NCBI GenBank assembly: GCA_013368315.1
Contig: JAACJM010000101.1
Span: forward strand, 1-64,000
DNA from: Tetrapyrgos nigripes
Taxonomy: Eukaryota > Basidiomycota > Agaricomycetes > Agaricales > Campanellaceae
Direction: 5' to 3'
Length of the DNA stretch: 64,000 nt
Each line of letters starts with the position of its first letter. Positions within the stretch are counted from its first letter, which is position 1. The notes below the pieces were generated by a model, which ran no database searches, was not told where the DNA came from, and saw only the letters and a list, made by a program, of their open reading frames with translations. Of the stretch, positions 32,355 to 44,116 are shown one piece after another. Position numbers and translations under genes: made by a program.

Positions 32355-35300
32355 TTAGAAACTGAAAGGGTCGAAACTTGTCGTCTCAGCCGATGTATCT
32401 AACAGCTTATCCACACTTGCCATGAACGTATCCCAATCCTGGGACACACTAGATGTCGAGGGGGTGAATGAGAGATAATGCAGAGAATATTGGACTGAGT
32501 AATCACCTGGAGTAATTTTGCTGCGACATGTCTGGAACGGGATCTGACAAGGAGAAGGGAAGATCAAGGGTCAACTTCATCTCCAAGAACAAAAAGCGCG
32601 ATATAACCAAGACAAACGCACCAGAAGAAGCGGTCATAAACGAGCTATTCTGGCCTGCCCCACTGTTGTTTCCCATGCCATCATCAAACAACGAGGAATA
32701 CTGACGAACGTCTGGAGATAAGGCAGCATTTGCTTCTGCTGGAGCCTGAGGATAACTGAACTCCGAAAAATCTCCAATCGGTTCATTGTTGAAGGAGCTG
32801 AAACTGGGATGTATAGGAAGTCCACCTAGTTCGCTTGAGTAGAAAGGAAGAGTTGTCGGATTTGACGTTGAGAGGCTAGTTGTAAACGCAGAAGGCGGCA
32901 ATGCCGCTGGTGTTGCATTTCCCCAATCTCCATTGGTTGATGTGAATTGATGAAGAGGTTGGTTTGGTGCGCTAGGCTGCGGGTGGAATGTTTGTGCCTG
33001 AGGCGGGTGTTGTGCTGTAGTCGATGCAGCGGAGCTTCCCTCACAACTAACCGCACTGGATCCTGCGGCGTTTTCTGACTGAGTTGGAAGATGGCTCGTA
33101 TACATCATCACGTTGAGGACATCTCTAAAATTTCGCGTCAGATTCATACACATGGAACCGCGAAGAAAGATCACGAACGTCAGTCTACCCGCAAATCGAG
33201 AGCTACCAGTGTAGAAAGAAAGTTAGCTTTACGAAATCATCATTATCCACAAGAACAAAGTAGTACATACGTTGTTTCGAACAACCGAAGCAACTCGATG
33301 CATTTGTGGATATCCATCATCTCTTTCCTCGCATCAAACCTGACTTTCAGTTTTGTCGATCTGATCAGGTTGAGGGCAAGGACGGTGGCGGAATTGAAAA
33401 TCACAATCTGCGTATACGTAGGCACTCCCATGAGATACAGTACGAAAGAATCATGATGGACGAAGCTTACCGTTAACTGTGAATAATAACGACTTTCGCG
33501 TTTCACGTATGCCTCGCAGACACGCAGACACGATCTAGCTGCATTCGTGCAAATAGCCAAAGAGGGGAATGATAATATCCCGGAACCATCCATAGGACGA
33601 GGTATAAAGCGTCTATGAACAGAGATTTGGATCCAGTAATACCAAGAGTAGAGAAGAGTGGATTGGGTGAAGAAGATTGGGTCAGGGTTTTGCTTTTCCC
33701 AGAGTACTAGGTTAGGAGAAAAGAGTATTCAGAGAGGTTAGCTACGGGTATCAGCGCATTGATGCACTGGTACTTCGACTTACGATGCTCGGGCATAGAA
33801 CCTAACCATTGGTTCAAAGCCGAGTCAATCCCCATCACGGCTTTTTCGTACCACTCGATATTCCCAATCCCCATCTTGTTACCGAGTTCTGATTTCCTCA
33901 CTGAGTACTAAATTCAGTCTTACGCTTTAGCTATAATCATTAAAATGAGAATAACAAAACGATGCACTTACGATCGTTAACAGAGCGAATCCGAATATTT
34001 CCATCAATCTCAGATATGCGTTCCAGTATGAGATTTTAGACGGCTTTCCAGCGGGTTGGACGAAACGTTGACTACCATCCTCAGGTTCCCAGTATTCGTC
34101 ATCGCACTCGATGAGGTGATCAGCGTCAAAGCTGTATTGTCGACGTGTATCATCAGTCTTGTAACCTGCCAATAGTTGCTGGGTAGAAGAAGGAGTGACG
34201 CGTACTCTTGATTGGAAATCGCTCTCGGTCTTCCAAAGAATGCACTGATCATCATATCTATGATCATCAAGTTCCAAAATGCTCGTTTCCATAACTCTCC
34301 TTCGATCGTGGGCTGGGTAGAGCTGGTAAAGTAACGTCGATGAGCACCCTTCTCTTGGGCACGACGAATTGCGATTCCAGTTAGAAGCCATACGTTGTTG
34401 ATACCCTTTGAGATCGAATTGAGGTACCAAATCATCAACTGGTAGCCACGTAATAAGTTGAACGACGGACCCAAAAAAAAGACGTTAGCAAGGATGGAGT
34501 ATACTACAAAAGGGGAGAACATACACAGTACACTTGGAGATGCTCCAGTGCTAGCGTCTCCTGAAAGACGAATCCATCCAAGTGTATTTGGTTAATCCAA
34601 CGATATCCTGGGTTGTCTTCAAGGGAAGAAGTTGAATAAAGTTTCTCTCCATGAGCACATATTGCAAGAACGACCGCGCCGAAAGAAGGATCGCGATGGT
34701 GGAGACCCTGCCTGATCGATTTTTCGAACGTCGGTCGATGAAGAAGTGGCATGTATGACTCCCGTTCAAGAAAGTAGATGTCTATGAAGCGATGGAGATC
34801 ATTTACGGGAGGAAAATCGTACATTGAAGCCTTCGGCTGGGGTGGTGCGATTGGATACCAGTATCTCTGAAGAAGTAGAAGCGAAGAATCGGGAATTAGC
34901 GCTGAAAAAATAAACATACAACAGACGTTCACTCACATTAGTCCCCCAAAACTCGGGTCTCCTAACGTGGGCAAAGACAGAGTTCCAGTCGGGTAGATTT
35001 AGCCCACTGAGCTGCTTTCTGTGGTCTAGCGCAACTTTCATAAGCATGATGTTGCTGGATTCACCGAAATGAGTCTCCTTTGGTGGCCCAAACGAAAATT
35101 GGGCTAGTTCCTTGGACAAATTCTCGACAGCTTCGGAGTCTTCTACAGGCTGCGATGGTTCTGGCGCATTTGGAACCTGGCCAGAAGGTAGAAACGTGGC
35201 ATTAGAAGAAGTGAACTCGTCGCGGAGTCCTTCGATCCAATTATCGTAAGCAGCGAATTTCTGGTCCTTCTCGAGCTCCTGAATTCGACTCGCTAGTTTG

Positions 35301-35960
35301 ACCAAGATCTTCCGGATAGCTTCCTTGTCTTCTGGGATCGAGAACGGCTCAAAGGGCGTTCCCTTCAGTATGTTGGCAACTAGGATGTGCACTGGCTGAC
35401 TAGGAACCGCCTGAATCGCCCTATGTACAAAACTACGCTAAGAAGGTGGATGATTCGCCAAAAAGTACATACCCCGGTTTAAGTCCGCGTTTCTTGAGAG
35501 TATTCTCAAGAAATCGTCAGTATGATCACCTCGACAGACGTTTCAGTGCACTTACCTGCTGCTCTTTGTTATGGGTACAGGGTACTCCCGCATTCAGGCA
35601 AGAACTACAGATGTTATTTGGCATCGTTTCGCTGTCACCTACAGGCTCCAACAAAGGTTTAAATGTACACGTCTTACAATAGTCCTGACTTACATCGAAC
35701 TATTATTTTTTTCCCGTCAGTGCAAAGAAAACAAACGAAGAACAGCGTAACACTTTACTTTTTTTCCTCTTACATTCATCACAGGCATTCTGAAACCTCT
35801 TCTTCCTTCCTGGAGCTGGTCGATCCTCTGACATGGTGGTTTGAAGGCAGAAGTGTTTATTTGGGTCTGTTGTATTAACGAATTCGGTGCCGATCGGTAA
35901 GCTTGCGTACCCCCTCGGCAGAAACGTGCCGCTGATCGTCGTCCTCTTCTAAGGTGTGAT
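32338..35960. repeat. Large direct duplication (partner 12722-16340)
   Basis: The duplicated block extends past the coding region on both sides: before the stop (AACATACAA..., GGTCGAAACTTGTCGTCTCA) and past the start codon (GTTTATTTGGGTCTGTTG; TCGGTGCCGATCGGTAAGC). Homology fades near 16340 and 35960. The two copies have the same orientation and start about 19.6 kb apart. Confidence 0.85.
32355..35834 (-). CDS. Zn2Cys6 transcription factor, copy B
   Basis: ATG at 35832-35834 begins MSEDRPAPGRKKR. The exon plan matches copy A: exon 1 35759-35834, a 6-nt microexon 35694-35699, exon 3 35556-35638 and a 20-nt exon 35473-35492, then long exons. The spliced zinc cluster reads ACDECKRKKIRC, NNICSSC and VPC, with KRGLKPG after it. 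The fungal_trans domain is present (MPLLHRPTFEKSIRQG; LLRGYQLMIWY; NLMIIDMMISAFFGRPRAIS), then a Gln/Ser/Pro-rich region, ending DWDTFMASVDKLL...DPFSF at 32355. No obvious break was seen. By eye it is very similar to copy A throughout, introns included, with scattered substitutions and a few small indels. It is probably a nuclear regulator; targets are unknown. Confidence 0.85.
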
Positions 35961-36031
35961 CAAGTGATTGAAGAATAGGCTAGTCGCTCGTGACCAGCCT
36001 GCCTTATTGGAAGTTGACGCGTTGACGACGA

Positions 36032-36159
36032 CACGCCGAAAAGACAACAATATCCGCTCGACGGATAGATCACATCACTACTGATATAAGATATATCTGT
36101 AAAAAAGTGTGTTTCTGTACGCCTTTCTGCCGAGCGGATATTTTTGTATTTTCGGCGTG
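36032..36159. repeat. Foldback (inverted repeat with 29-bp arms)
   Basis: Arms at 36032-36060 (contains ACGCCGAAAAGACAACAATA) and 36131-36159 (contains TATTTTTGTATTTTCGGCGT) are inverted copies with about five mismatches, separated by 70 bp. It may be a tiny transposon or a hairpin-forming remnant. Confidence 0.7.
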
Positions 36160-36202
36160 CGATGTGAGACGGTCTCTGTACTGAATAGCTGCCGTAGACC
36201 TA

Positions 36203-36726
36203 GGGCTCCTAACGGATCATCCGGCGATCATCCGCGGATGGGCAGTCGGATTTCGGATGCGGATTGGGTAGAGGCGTGGGAATTGGTCTGAGGCAGAGAA
36301 AATGAAGAACGACGGGTGAGGTGGAGGTTCTGTAGGTGCTCTCGGACTTTTCCGAGCAGCCACATGGCCAGCAGCACCAAGAAAGTACGTTTTAAATTCT
36401 CAGGCACTACTGCGGCAGCATGTGAATTGACACGTCGACATGCCGACATTTCCTTAGACGGTTGGAGATAGTCAGTACTTGAAAATTTTGTGTCCTTTGG
36501 GGATACAGCTCACGTAGGTGTAAAAGAAACAACGAAAAGAATTCACTTTAAAGTTTTTAACGTGAGATAAGGCTCCTACAGCAAGTGCCGTTACTTTCGG
36601 CATGCAATCCGTCGGATTATCGGCTATCCGTCGGATACCATCTGTCGGATGCGGATTGGGACTTTTGGACCACCCATCCGAACGGATGGTATCCGAATCC
36701 GACCCAATCCGATCCGCTAGGAGCCC
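36203..36726. mobile_element. 524-bp MITE, possibly with TA target
   Basis: Ends GGGCTCCTAACGGATC and, inverted, GGGCTCCTAGCGGATC. Both are flanked by TA. Subterminal CATCCG/CGGATG motifs repeat many times near both ends. A TA duplication suggests Tc1/mariner-like mobilisation. GTAGACCTAGG also occurs on both outer flanks (36194 and 36735), which makes the target duplication ambiguous. Confidence 0.65.
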
Positions 36727-37232
36727 TACTACGGTAGACCTAGGCTGGCGCTCAGCAGGCGCAGTTTGATATTAGTCCCGGAAACGAAGATGTATGTAAT
36801 CAGAGTACATCATACGATGCTTCGTTCCAGCACTTGGACCCATGCCGTGGTAATAAAATCCTTCTCCTCCTCCTCTTCCTCCTCCTCCTCCTAAACTTTT
36901 CAGTCAAAACACCAACAAAACACGGTACCAAGAACGTATATGCTCTTGGGCAATGGGGTCCCAACCGTTGTCTGTCCATTAGTTGTAGAGCGCACCGCTG
37001 CTAGTCTCTCCTAGACAGACAGTATCAGCGATCATTGTAATGATGCGATAGCAGTCTGTTGTTAAAGCGGGGGTTTATAGGGACCAGATTTGACCAATAC
37101 ATTTGATTTATCGCGTAATATTCACACGACCCATTTTGGGAAAGAAGGTGACGTCACGGCTTCTTTTTACTTCTTCGTTACTTCTTCATCCAAGCTTCGC
37201 ATCTTCGTCCAAGCTTCGCATCGCAGCTACTT
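36727..37232. other. Upstream flank with TCC-rich microsatellite
   Basis: A (TCC)n-like run near 36862-36895 and two copies of CCAAGCTTCGCATC just before the next gene. No gene seen. Confidence 0.4.
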
Positions 37233-38745
37233 ATGTCAAAGAGAGGACGGCCACTCTCTGGCAAGTACTCTGCCCATCTCTCGAGACCTTCTGTGCCCTA
37301 TAGCGCACCGTGGACTTTGGTACACTCAACGTCAAATGCCGCAGATCCCTCTTTTCCTTCAACTTCATTTTCCTTCCCATACCCGTCAAACATCAATGCT
37401 ACGTCTTACTTACAAGCAGCAACTCACCATCAAAGCATCAATTCCACTCCATTCAACGCGGTTCCTCCGAACATCAATGATACACCTTCTGTGAATGATC
37501 TTCCAGATTTGACCATGGGACTTGATTCACCAGCCGACGACGCTCCTCCATCCACACCTTTCTCTCCTAAACGAAGACAAGACGATAATCTTATAGTTCC
37601 GAATACCCTTGAACCATCACTTTTTCCAAATCCTTGCTCACCGCCACATTGGCCCTCAAATAAACGAGTGCGGAAGGATGAGAATACGCTCTGCGATGAG
37701 GAAAGAGCTGACTTAGTACTGGACAAGATCCGCGAGAATTTCGTGGGGGGTATTGGGAAGTTTCTGGACATTATATTATCTGCCGAGGGTACGAGTCTTC
37801 GGAATCGGTCCATGGTACAATACTGGCTTCAAGGGAAAACAACCATTCGAGTCCTCGATAACGTAAAGAAAATATACGACCACAAGTATAGCTATCCTTC
37901 ACCCAAGGCAACCCTGATATCTGAACGAGATCATAATTTTTCCCCAACCGCTGATTTACGATCTCTTCATTATGCTCGCGTTTCGCTATCGTCTTGGTTC
38001 CTACGTGTTGTTGGCAACAAACTTCACAAGGGTCTCGAGAAATTGACTTCTGATCCAGACGAATGTGATCCAGATTACGACCCCACCTTTCAAACTCGTC
38101 TTCCTGTCAAAAAACTCGAAATGAAGCACATCCGGTCATTTTCCATGAAGAAACTCGCAGAAAGACTCAAGGCTCGTGATCCTGCAGTCTGGTATATCAC
38201 CGAATGCATGGCTGCCACTCAACGCAAAGGTGCAGTGGTCATGAAGCGTATTCGTCCCCATCCCATGGTCAGTTGGTTTTTTCTCATTGATTCTCTGACC
38301 AATCCTTTTTTTTTGCAGGTTCAAGTAGCAACAATTTCGTCCTACATTGTTACCAGAAACAAACTCGCCACCGGATACCTTCCGTTGATTCTCGGGATTT
38401 GGCATTTTGCTTGCCAGTCTCATATCGACGTGAAGCGGATTCATACACGTCTTGGCCTCAGCATTGGCGATGTAGCTGCGCGATCTGCTCTGGAACATCT
38501 TGCAAGCAGTGCTCTCTCAGAGCTTCGAGCCGAGTTTGACCGCTCTGCTTGTCTAGGCATTCTCAGTCATAGTACAGGTGTTGATAACACTCAGGAATAT
38601 GTCCGAGTGCACGAGTTTGGTCTCGGACGGTCCAATACCTTGCGTTCTGGCTGTGCTGGGACTGCTATTGCACTCTACGGCGTCAAACCTGGTGCCTTCT
38701 CTAGATCCGACTACATTCAACGTGTCATCGAGAACAAACGATCCA
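37233..38745 (+). pseudogene. N-terminal part of a DUF6589-type protein, truncated
   Basis: ATG 37233 opens a Ser/Pro-rich leader. From about residue 150 comes a conserved part: MVQYWLQGKTTIRVLDNVKK, FSMKKLAERLKARDPAVW, MKRIRPHPM, then after a 51-nt intron (38268-38318) VQVATISSYIVTRNKLATGY, LGIWHFACQSHIDVKRIHTR and YVRVHEFGLGRSNTLRSG. This resembles the region in front of DUF6589 in a large, transposon-associated family of mushroom proteins. The frame ends at 38750, before the DUF6589 part, at a junction with a helicase fragment on the other strand. Function is unknown. Confidence 0.6.
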
Positions 38746-39329
38746 CATGAGCTTCCTCGGCGCAGGCGAAGATGATGTTGGAACGGAAGGTGGGACTAGA
38801 AGTAATTCGCTTCCATTCGTCCTTCTTGAGGTGTTCTGGATCGACACATACGATGCGATACTTGCAGTTTGCGATATCTTGAACGACATCAATGCCTTTG
38901 ATAATGTCGTCGGCGACGTTCTCGTGGGTGTAGGCGTATGCGGGTATGGATAATTTTGATAGTTCGTGTACCTAGATAAAATCAGTTAATGAAGAATAAG
39001 AAAATAAGCATGTAACGCACGATATTGGTGGCTAACCCTTTCGTGGGTGTAACCACAATTCCTATGGGCTTCTCCTTAGCTACAAAACCCGGACATAGCT
39101 CAGGATCCCTTCGCAACTCTTCATGGACTAAAACAGGGACCTGGAATGCGGCTGACTTTCCCTCTCCAGTTGCTGCAATCCATAGCACCTTTTCTCCATC
39201 CAATATCCTTGTAACAACTTTACTCTGTCCATCCTTCAAGCCGTCAGTCCATTGAGGGACGCGTTTCCGAATGATATTGTTGAGAAGAGCTTGACCTTCT
39301 GAAGACTGCCAACGATACGTTTCCGACAT
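38745..39329 (-). pseudogene. RecQ-like helicase N-terminal fragment
   Basis: ATG 39327-39329 gives MSETYRWQSSEGQ, then VPQWTDGLKDGQSKVV, the ATP-binding loop ATGEGKSAAFQVP and GIVVTPTKGLATNI. An intron (38972-39020) follows, then VHELSKLSIPAYAYTHENV, KYRIVCVDPEHLKKDEW and NIIFACAEEAHVD. Motif II is changed from the usual DExH to AEEAH, a form I have also associated with this mushroom family. The frame breaks off near 38745 without motifs III-VI. It is a superfamily 2 RecQ-like helicase cut at the point where the DUF6589-type gene ends. Confidence 0.7.
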
Positions 39330-41592
39330 GGTTTGAACGCGTAAAGTCGTAAATTATGGGTGAAGTATACTATATTATAGCATTGGGGTATGATAGAAGG
39401 GAAATAACTGCTGGTAGGCCTCGAGAGCGTTGAGTAGATGAGTCGATGCGGCGGTTTGGCAAAGAGAAGGACCCGTGGGAAGATTACGCAATTAATAATC
39501 TTTGTAAGCGAAAAACTGGTCCCTAAGCTCTCGATCTCTTAAAACTAGACTACACCGCTGCGTAGCTTTTGGGGTATTTCAGGTTATCAGTGCGGCGATA
39601 TTGTATGTAGTGGTTCTGAGGATACTGGATCAGAGTACGTGCAAGGGAGGCCGCATCTCTTGTCTTATCTCCTTCTGCCCTTTAAATTTTAACGTCGATA
39701 CTTAGATAATCATCTTTTACCTTTGCTTTTTACCCTCATCATCGTCGTGCGCTACAGTGTATCTCGTCTATTTCAAGAATAGAAAGACGTCTACTCGTAC
39801 GAATTGGGTGAAAAGTAAGGACCGTTACAATGTGTGTCACTTTGGGCTGGTGGTAGGAGTCGAAGCTACTCAGCCGCCAGACTACTGATCATTTGGTACG
39901 TCTATTCTTTCATCGAGTCTGGAGGCGTCCAGGGTATTGTATGCTGACTGTCACTTCTTCTTCAGACACCTTTTTCGTCCTATGGTCGGTCTCGGAACAG
40001 GAATTTGTCTACCTCCATGACAGTAGCGAGTTTCAAGATTTCGGGAGCAAATACTTGTACCATACAATATAAGTGTGTCTTTTGCTCTTCGATATGAACT
40101 GTTTGCTAAGTTAGCTCGTATCTGTGGTTGCAGTCCGCACACTTTCGGTGACTGGATGGCTCCGAGACGCTAATTCGTCTAAACGACATCTCAAGTGGGT
40201 TCATAGAATTGAATATGTCCTCTATTGGCTTCCAACCGTGCTTCTCGTTCTGACCTGTTTCAACTTTAGCATTTGACGCGACCCAAGACGAAGACATAGG
40301 TACGTATTCTTTCGAATTCCTTGACATCGTCACATCAGTCCAGTCCGGCTCTAATGTATATGCATGGCAGATCGGCAGCTTCAGCTCTTCACCGACGACT
40401 TGAGCGATTCAGTGTTTTCGGGCTCGTATATACCTACACTATGGCATGCCGTTAGTTTTATGGTCTTCGGGTACATGGTTGGGCACATCTTTTGACCGTT
40501 ATCACTCCCAACTTGCTCGTCTCAGCCTCATTCTTACTTTCCACTGCAGACGGTGATACGGTGGCTAATCCTACCTCAATAGATACCGTCCACCTTGCGT
40601 CCACCTCGACTCAGCTTGTCTCAACGCAGTCATCTCTAGGCTGTGGTTAGCGCTGCATTTCCGACTTCATATTATCTTGGGACGGTGTTGCATGTTGCAA
40701 CCAGCCTCAGCTCGTCTTACTCACTTTCACCTTTCTCCCCTTGTCTCCCTCCTTCTTACCTTCTTCACTTCCTCATTTCCTATTTTGGTGGTCGGAGCCA
40801 AAATTTTCGTGCCTTAGAGTCGCTACTGCGGTCCACTACCCTCGCACTGATCTCATAAATCTCGGCACATGGTGGAGGAAGGGTGGTGCGCGGGTTGACG
40901 GGATACCCTACGCTTCACGTTATTGTTTTATGGTACTTCGATAGGGGTCGTTGTTTCCATGGTCATCCTAGGTACGTCTTTGACCGCTATCATTCCCAAC
41001 GTCTTTGTCTCATCCCGGCCCTTGTTCACACCGCAGATGCTCATAAAGTGATGATGAAAACCCAGCGAAACTCAACCAAGAGATACACCTCCCACACCCT
41101 TTGAACCTCTTAACTTCCATTGAATCCCTTAATCTTCTCTTCCGCCATTTCTTCCTCGAGGACGAGAGTTTCGTCACTTCAGCAACCAGCTTGGGAAGTT
41201 CTAGGTTCCTATCCCAGGAGATAAAGCTTATGAAAAGGAGGGCACACGCGTTCATGTGGCGCTATTGTACATACGACAGAAGCCGTATGAAGAGGGCATC
41301 AGCTGGGTTCTTTACGTGGTATCGAGCGCCAGGGTTCTTGGATATCTGGGTTTAGGCTTGAAGGATGACAACGAAGTAAAATCATAAAAATGATCTCCGC
41401 TCGCCAAAAGTACGTTTTAATTAATAGTCATCGTGAGCCATGACCATGCCGACTGTCTAGGTAGTTCTGCCACTGTGGGAATACACCGGATGGATCACTG
41501 CTACAGTACAGGCTGTCTGTCAATCATCACAGTATTTAATGCAAAATAAAGCTCTTCACCAGTAACCCACTCAAGACTCAACCAACTTAGTA
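39330..41592. other. No gene recognised
   Basis: Includes a minus-strand frame of 75 codons (40106-40333, MTMSRNSKEYVPMSSSW...) with CADC near its end and no family match. A diverged direct duplication relates 40481-40560 and 40958-41040 (TCTTTGACCG(T/C)TATCA, then CCCAAC). A short minus-strand frame at 41010-41255 is also unrecognised. Probably decayed genes or transposons. Confidence 0.35.
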
Positions 41593-42410
41593 ATGTCCGT
41601 CACCGTAGACTCCCTCGTCGAGATCCTCTCCCTGGTCATCTCAGCCGTCTCAGTCTGGGTTAATATGACATCTCCTAATCTACCTGCTGCCGGAAAGGAG
41701 ATAGTAGTGACCGAGCACAAAGCAATAACGACGGGTGGAGCTAATCTAGTGAAGGTATATCTTTTCTTCCATTTTCTGGGGCTGTGTCCTCCTGCAGATG
41801 CTGATAATTCATCTCTTGTTCGACAGCTCCTGCCTACGACGAGCTTCCTGCTAGAAGCTCTCATTCTCTTCGTACAAGACTTGAGCCATACAAATTCGTC
41901 TATTCTGCCCAACGCTTATCACTCCAGAACCCGAGGAACCCAATATTGCCTTGGTGTCGTCTTGCTCATAGTATCTGGCCTCTTACGCTACCTCTGCTAC
42001 CGCGAGTTGGGTCGACATTTCACCTTTGAAGTCAGCTTGCTTCAGGGCCATAAACTCGTGACCACAGGTCCTTATTCCTTCGTGCGCCATCCCGGATATA
42101 CTGCTACCTCCCTATTCTTTTCGGGTCTTCTCTGCGTATGGACTTCAAGGGGGGGTTAGTGAGGGAGTTTGCTGAAGCGTTGCGCAAGACTATCACTGCA
42201 TCCGGTCCCGGTGTTGATTATAATACCACCCTTGTCGCAGTCTTCTGGTTAAGCGGCATTGCGATAAGCATACTTTACCTCGCTGCCGTCTTGAGGACTC
42301 AGATGGACAGGATGAAGAAGGAAGACGCAATATTGAAGAGAGAGTTCGGGAAGGAATGGGTCGAGTGGGAGAAGAGGGTGCCTTGGAGACTTGTACCCGG
42401 CCTTTGTTGA
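41593..42410 (+). pseudogene. ICMT-like methyltransferase, copy 1, frameshifted
   Basis: Exon 1 is 41593-41754 and exon 2 starts at 41827. It encodes an integral-membrane methyltransferase of the isoprenylcysteine carboxyl methyltransferase type. It has CYRELGRHFTFEV, then GPYSFVRHPGYT, the R-H-P motif of the S-adenosylmethionine site, and near the end RMKKEDAILKREFGKEWVEW. A run of seven G at 42149-42155 throws the frame out, giving a stop at once; the rest (GLVREFAEALRKT to VPGLC, stop 42408-42410) is intact in the other frame. One base fewer would restore it, so it is a young pseudogene or a sequencing error in the G run. Confidence 0.75.
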
Positions 42411-42679
42411 CTGAAGGCTGAGGGACGGAGAGGATGTCGTAGAGGTGTCAGTGTCATGCTGATTGATACACCGGAGGTAGCACGCGAAAGCTTTGTTATT
42501 CAGAGGGTGTGCTCTGGACAAGAACATATCAACAGCTCCCACTGTTGCATGTGATACCTGACAATAGTAACTCTGCTCAGTTTTCGCTGTCTAAAAGTCC
42601 ATTCAGTGGAAGAGAGTGAGAATGGGCGAGAATACTGAGTATTTAGGCAGCCTTCCTCCCTTGAAGGAGACTCAGAGCC

Positions 42680-43503
42680 ATGTCCATTACCGCAGATTCC
42701 TTCGTCAAGCCTTTCTGCCTAATCATGTCGGCCGTCTCTGTCTGGACCAACATGACTTCTCCTAGTCCACCTGCCCGTGGAAAGGAAGTGGCAGTGAGAG
42801 GCGAGCATCAAATGGTATCGACATGGGGGGCCAACGCGATGAAGGTACTACATATACTCTTGGACATCTATATGCTGATTATTCATCGCTCGTTCCACAG
42901 CTGATACCTCTAACAAGCCTGCTGTTAGAGGCTCTCCTATGCTCGTTACAAGCCATGACTGCTGCAACGTCCGCTATTATACCCGAAACTTTCGGCGAAC
43001 CCATAATTTCTCGAAACCAATTCCAGTTTTACCTCGGGTTCTCACTTATCATGCTGTCTGCATCCATACGCTACCTCTGCTACCGTGAAATGGGCCGGCA
43101 TTTCACCTTTGAAGTCAGCTTGCTTCGAGATCATAAACTTGCAACGACAGGTCCTTATTCCATTGTGCGCCATCCGAGCTATACTGCTTCTTGGCTGTTC
43201 TTCTCAGGTCTGATCTGCTTGTGGAGCTCACGGGGAGGATTGCTCAGCCGACTAGCTGGGCCGCTAGTTATTAGTCAGGGCGCTGCTCATATAATCAACG
43301 CCTCCGATGGCTTTACTAGCATCGTCGTTTCTGCAATCTGGCTGAGTGCCATCGGGGCCTTCTTTCTTTATTTTATTCTCGTCTTGAAAACGTTGATGGA
43401 TCGGATGAAGAAAGAGGATGACATGTTAAAGAGAGAGTTTGGGAAGGATTGGATTGAATGGGAAAGGAGGGTCCCTTGGAAACTTGTGCCCTGTGTTTAT
43501 TGA
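42680..43503 (+). CDS. ICMT-like methyltransferase, copy 2
   Basis: Exons 42680-42844 and 42901-43503 give 255 residues. The protein begins MSITADSFVKPFCLIMSAVS, has several membrane spans, CYREMGRHFTFEV, the signature GPYSIVRHPSYT (R-H-P, S-adenosylmethionine and substrate site) and a C-terminal RMKKEDDMLKREFGKDWIEW. The family transfers a methyl group from S-adenosylmethionine to the carboxyl group of prenylated cysteines in the endoplasmic reticulum membrane, as STE14 does for a-factor-type pheromones. Mushrooms have many paralogues, so the real substrate is not known. Copy 1 lies 270 bp upstream in the same direction, with the same intron position: a tandem duplication. Confidence 0.85.
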
Positions 43504-44116
43504 CCGGCACAGTACAGTTTTTTCCTGCTACAAAAGTCGTTATCATACACATAGGTTGGGCGGAAATGACACTTAAAAGCTACCTTCCGCGCACTCACTG
43601 AGAATACGTTTCAGATTTGACTATTGGCAACCACCTTGCATGAGACCTTGTTGTTCTTAGCACAGCCTATCAAGGACGAACACGCCTACGTGACAGGGTT
43701 GAGCGCGACCGGGTCATAAACCATTAACCGTCGGTCTGCCTAGACTCAATCAATGCCGATCTCAGGCTATACTGCGGTCGACAGATAGCCGAGGAAATAT
43801 TCCTGCGGGGTGTCCAGCATCGATCGCCCATCCCTGGCTACATGGGTGATCAAACTGTCGTGCTATGTCCCTCACTCCTCTGTCTTCAGGATTGACGAAT
43901 CATAGTCGTGCATTGCATAGCGCCATAGTATCGCTGAAGGATAAAAGCATGCTAGAAAGACCACCAGTTCCTCAGCAGGCTCAAGCTTCATCATCCCTCT
44001 CTATTTTTCATTCTCTCAAGGGCTGGTTCCCTTACGGACTTAAATCTTGAGGTGATACTCAAGTTTCTGCTAACTACTTTCGCTCATCACCCCGACGACT
44101 ACAAGTTCATAACGTG
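43504..44116. other. Intergenic, no gene seen
   Basis: An open frame of 61 codons at 43865-44050 (MSLTPLSSGLTNH...) has no family resemblance. Confidence 0.4.

Noticed and set aside
36194..36745. GTAGACCTAGG as an 11-bp target duplication of the MITE
   Set aside because: Using it would leave seven unmatched bases outside the terminal repeat on the right side. A TA duplication fits the ends better, though the case stays open.
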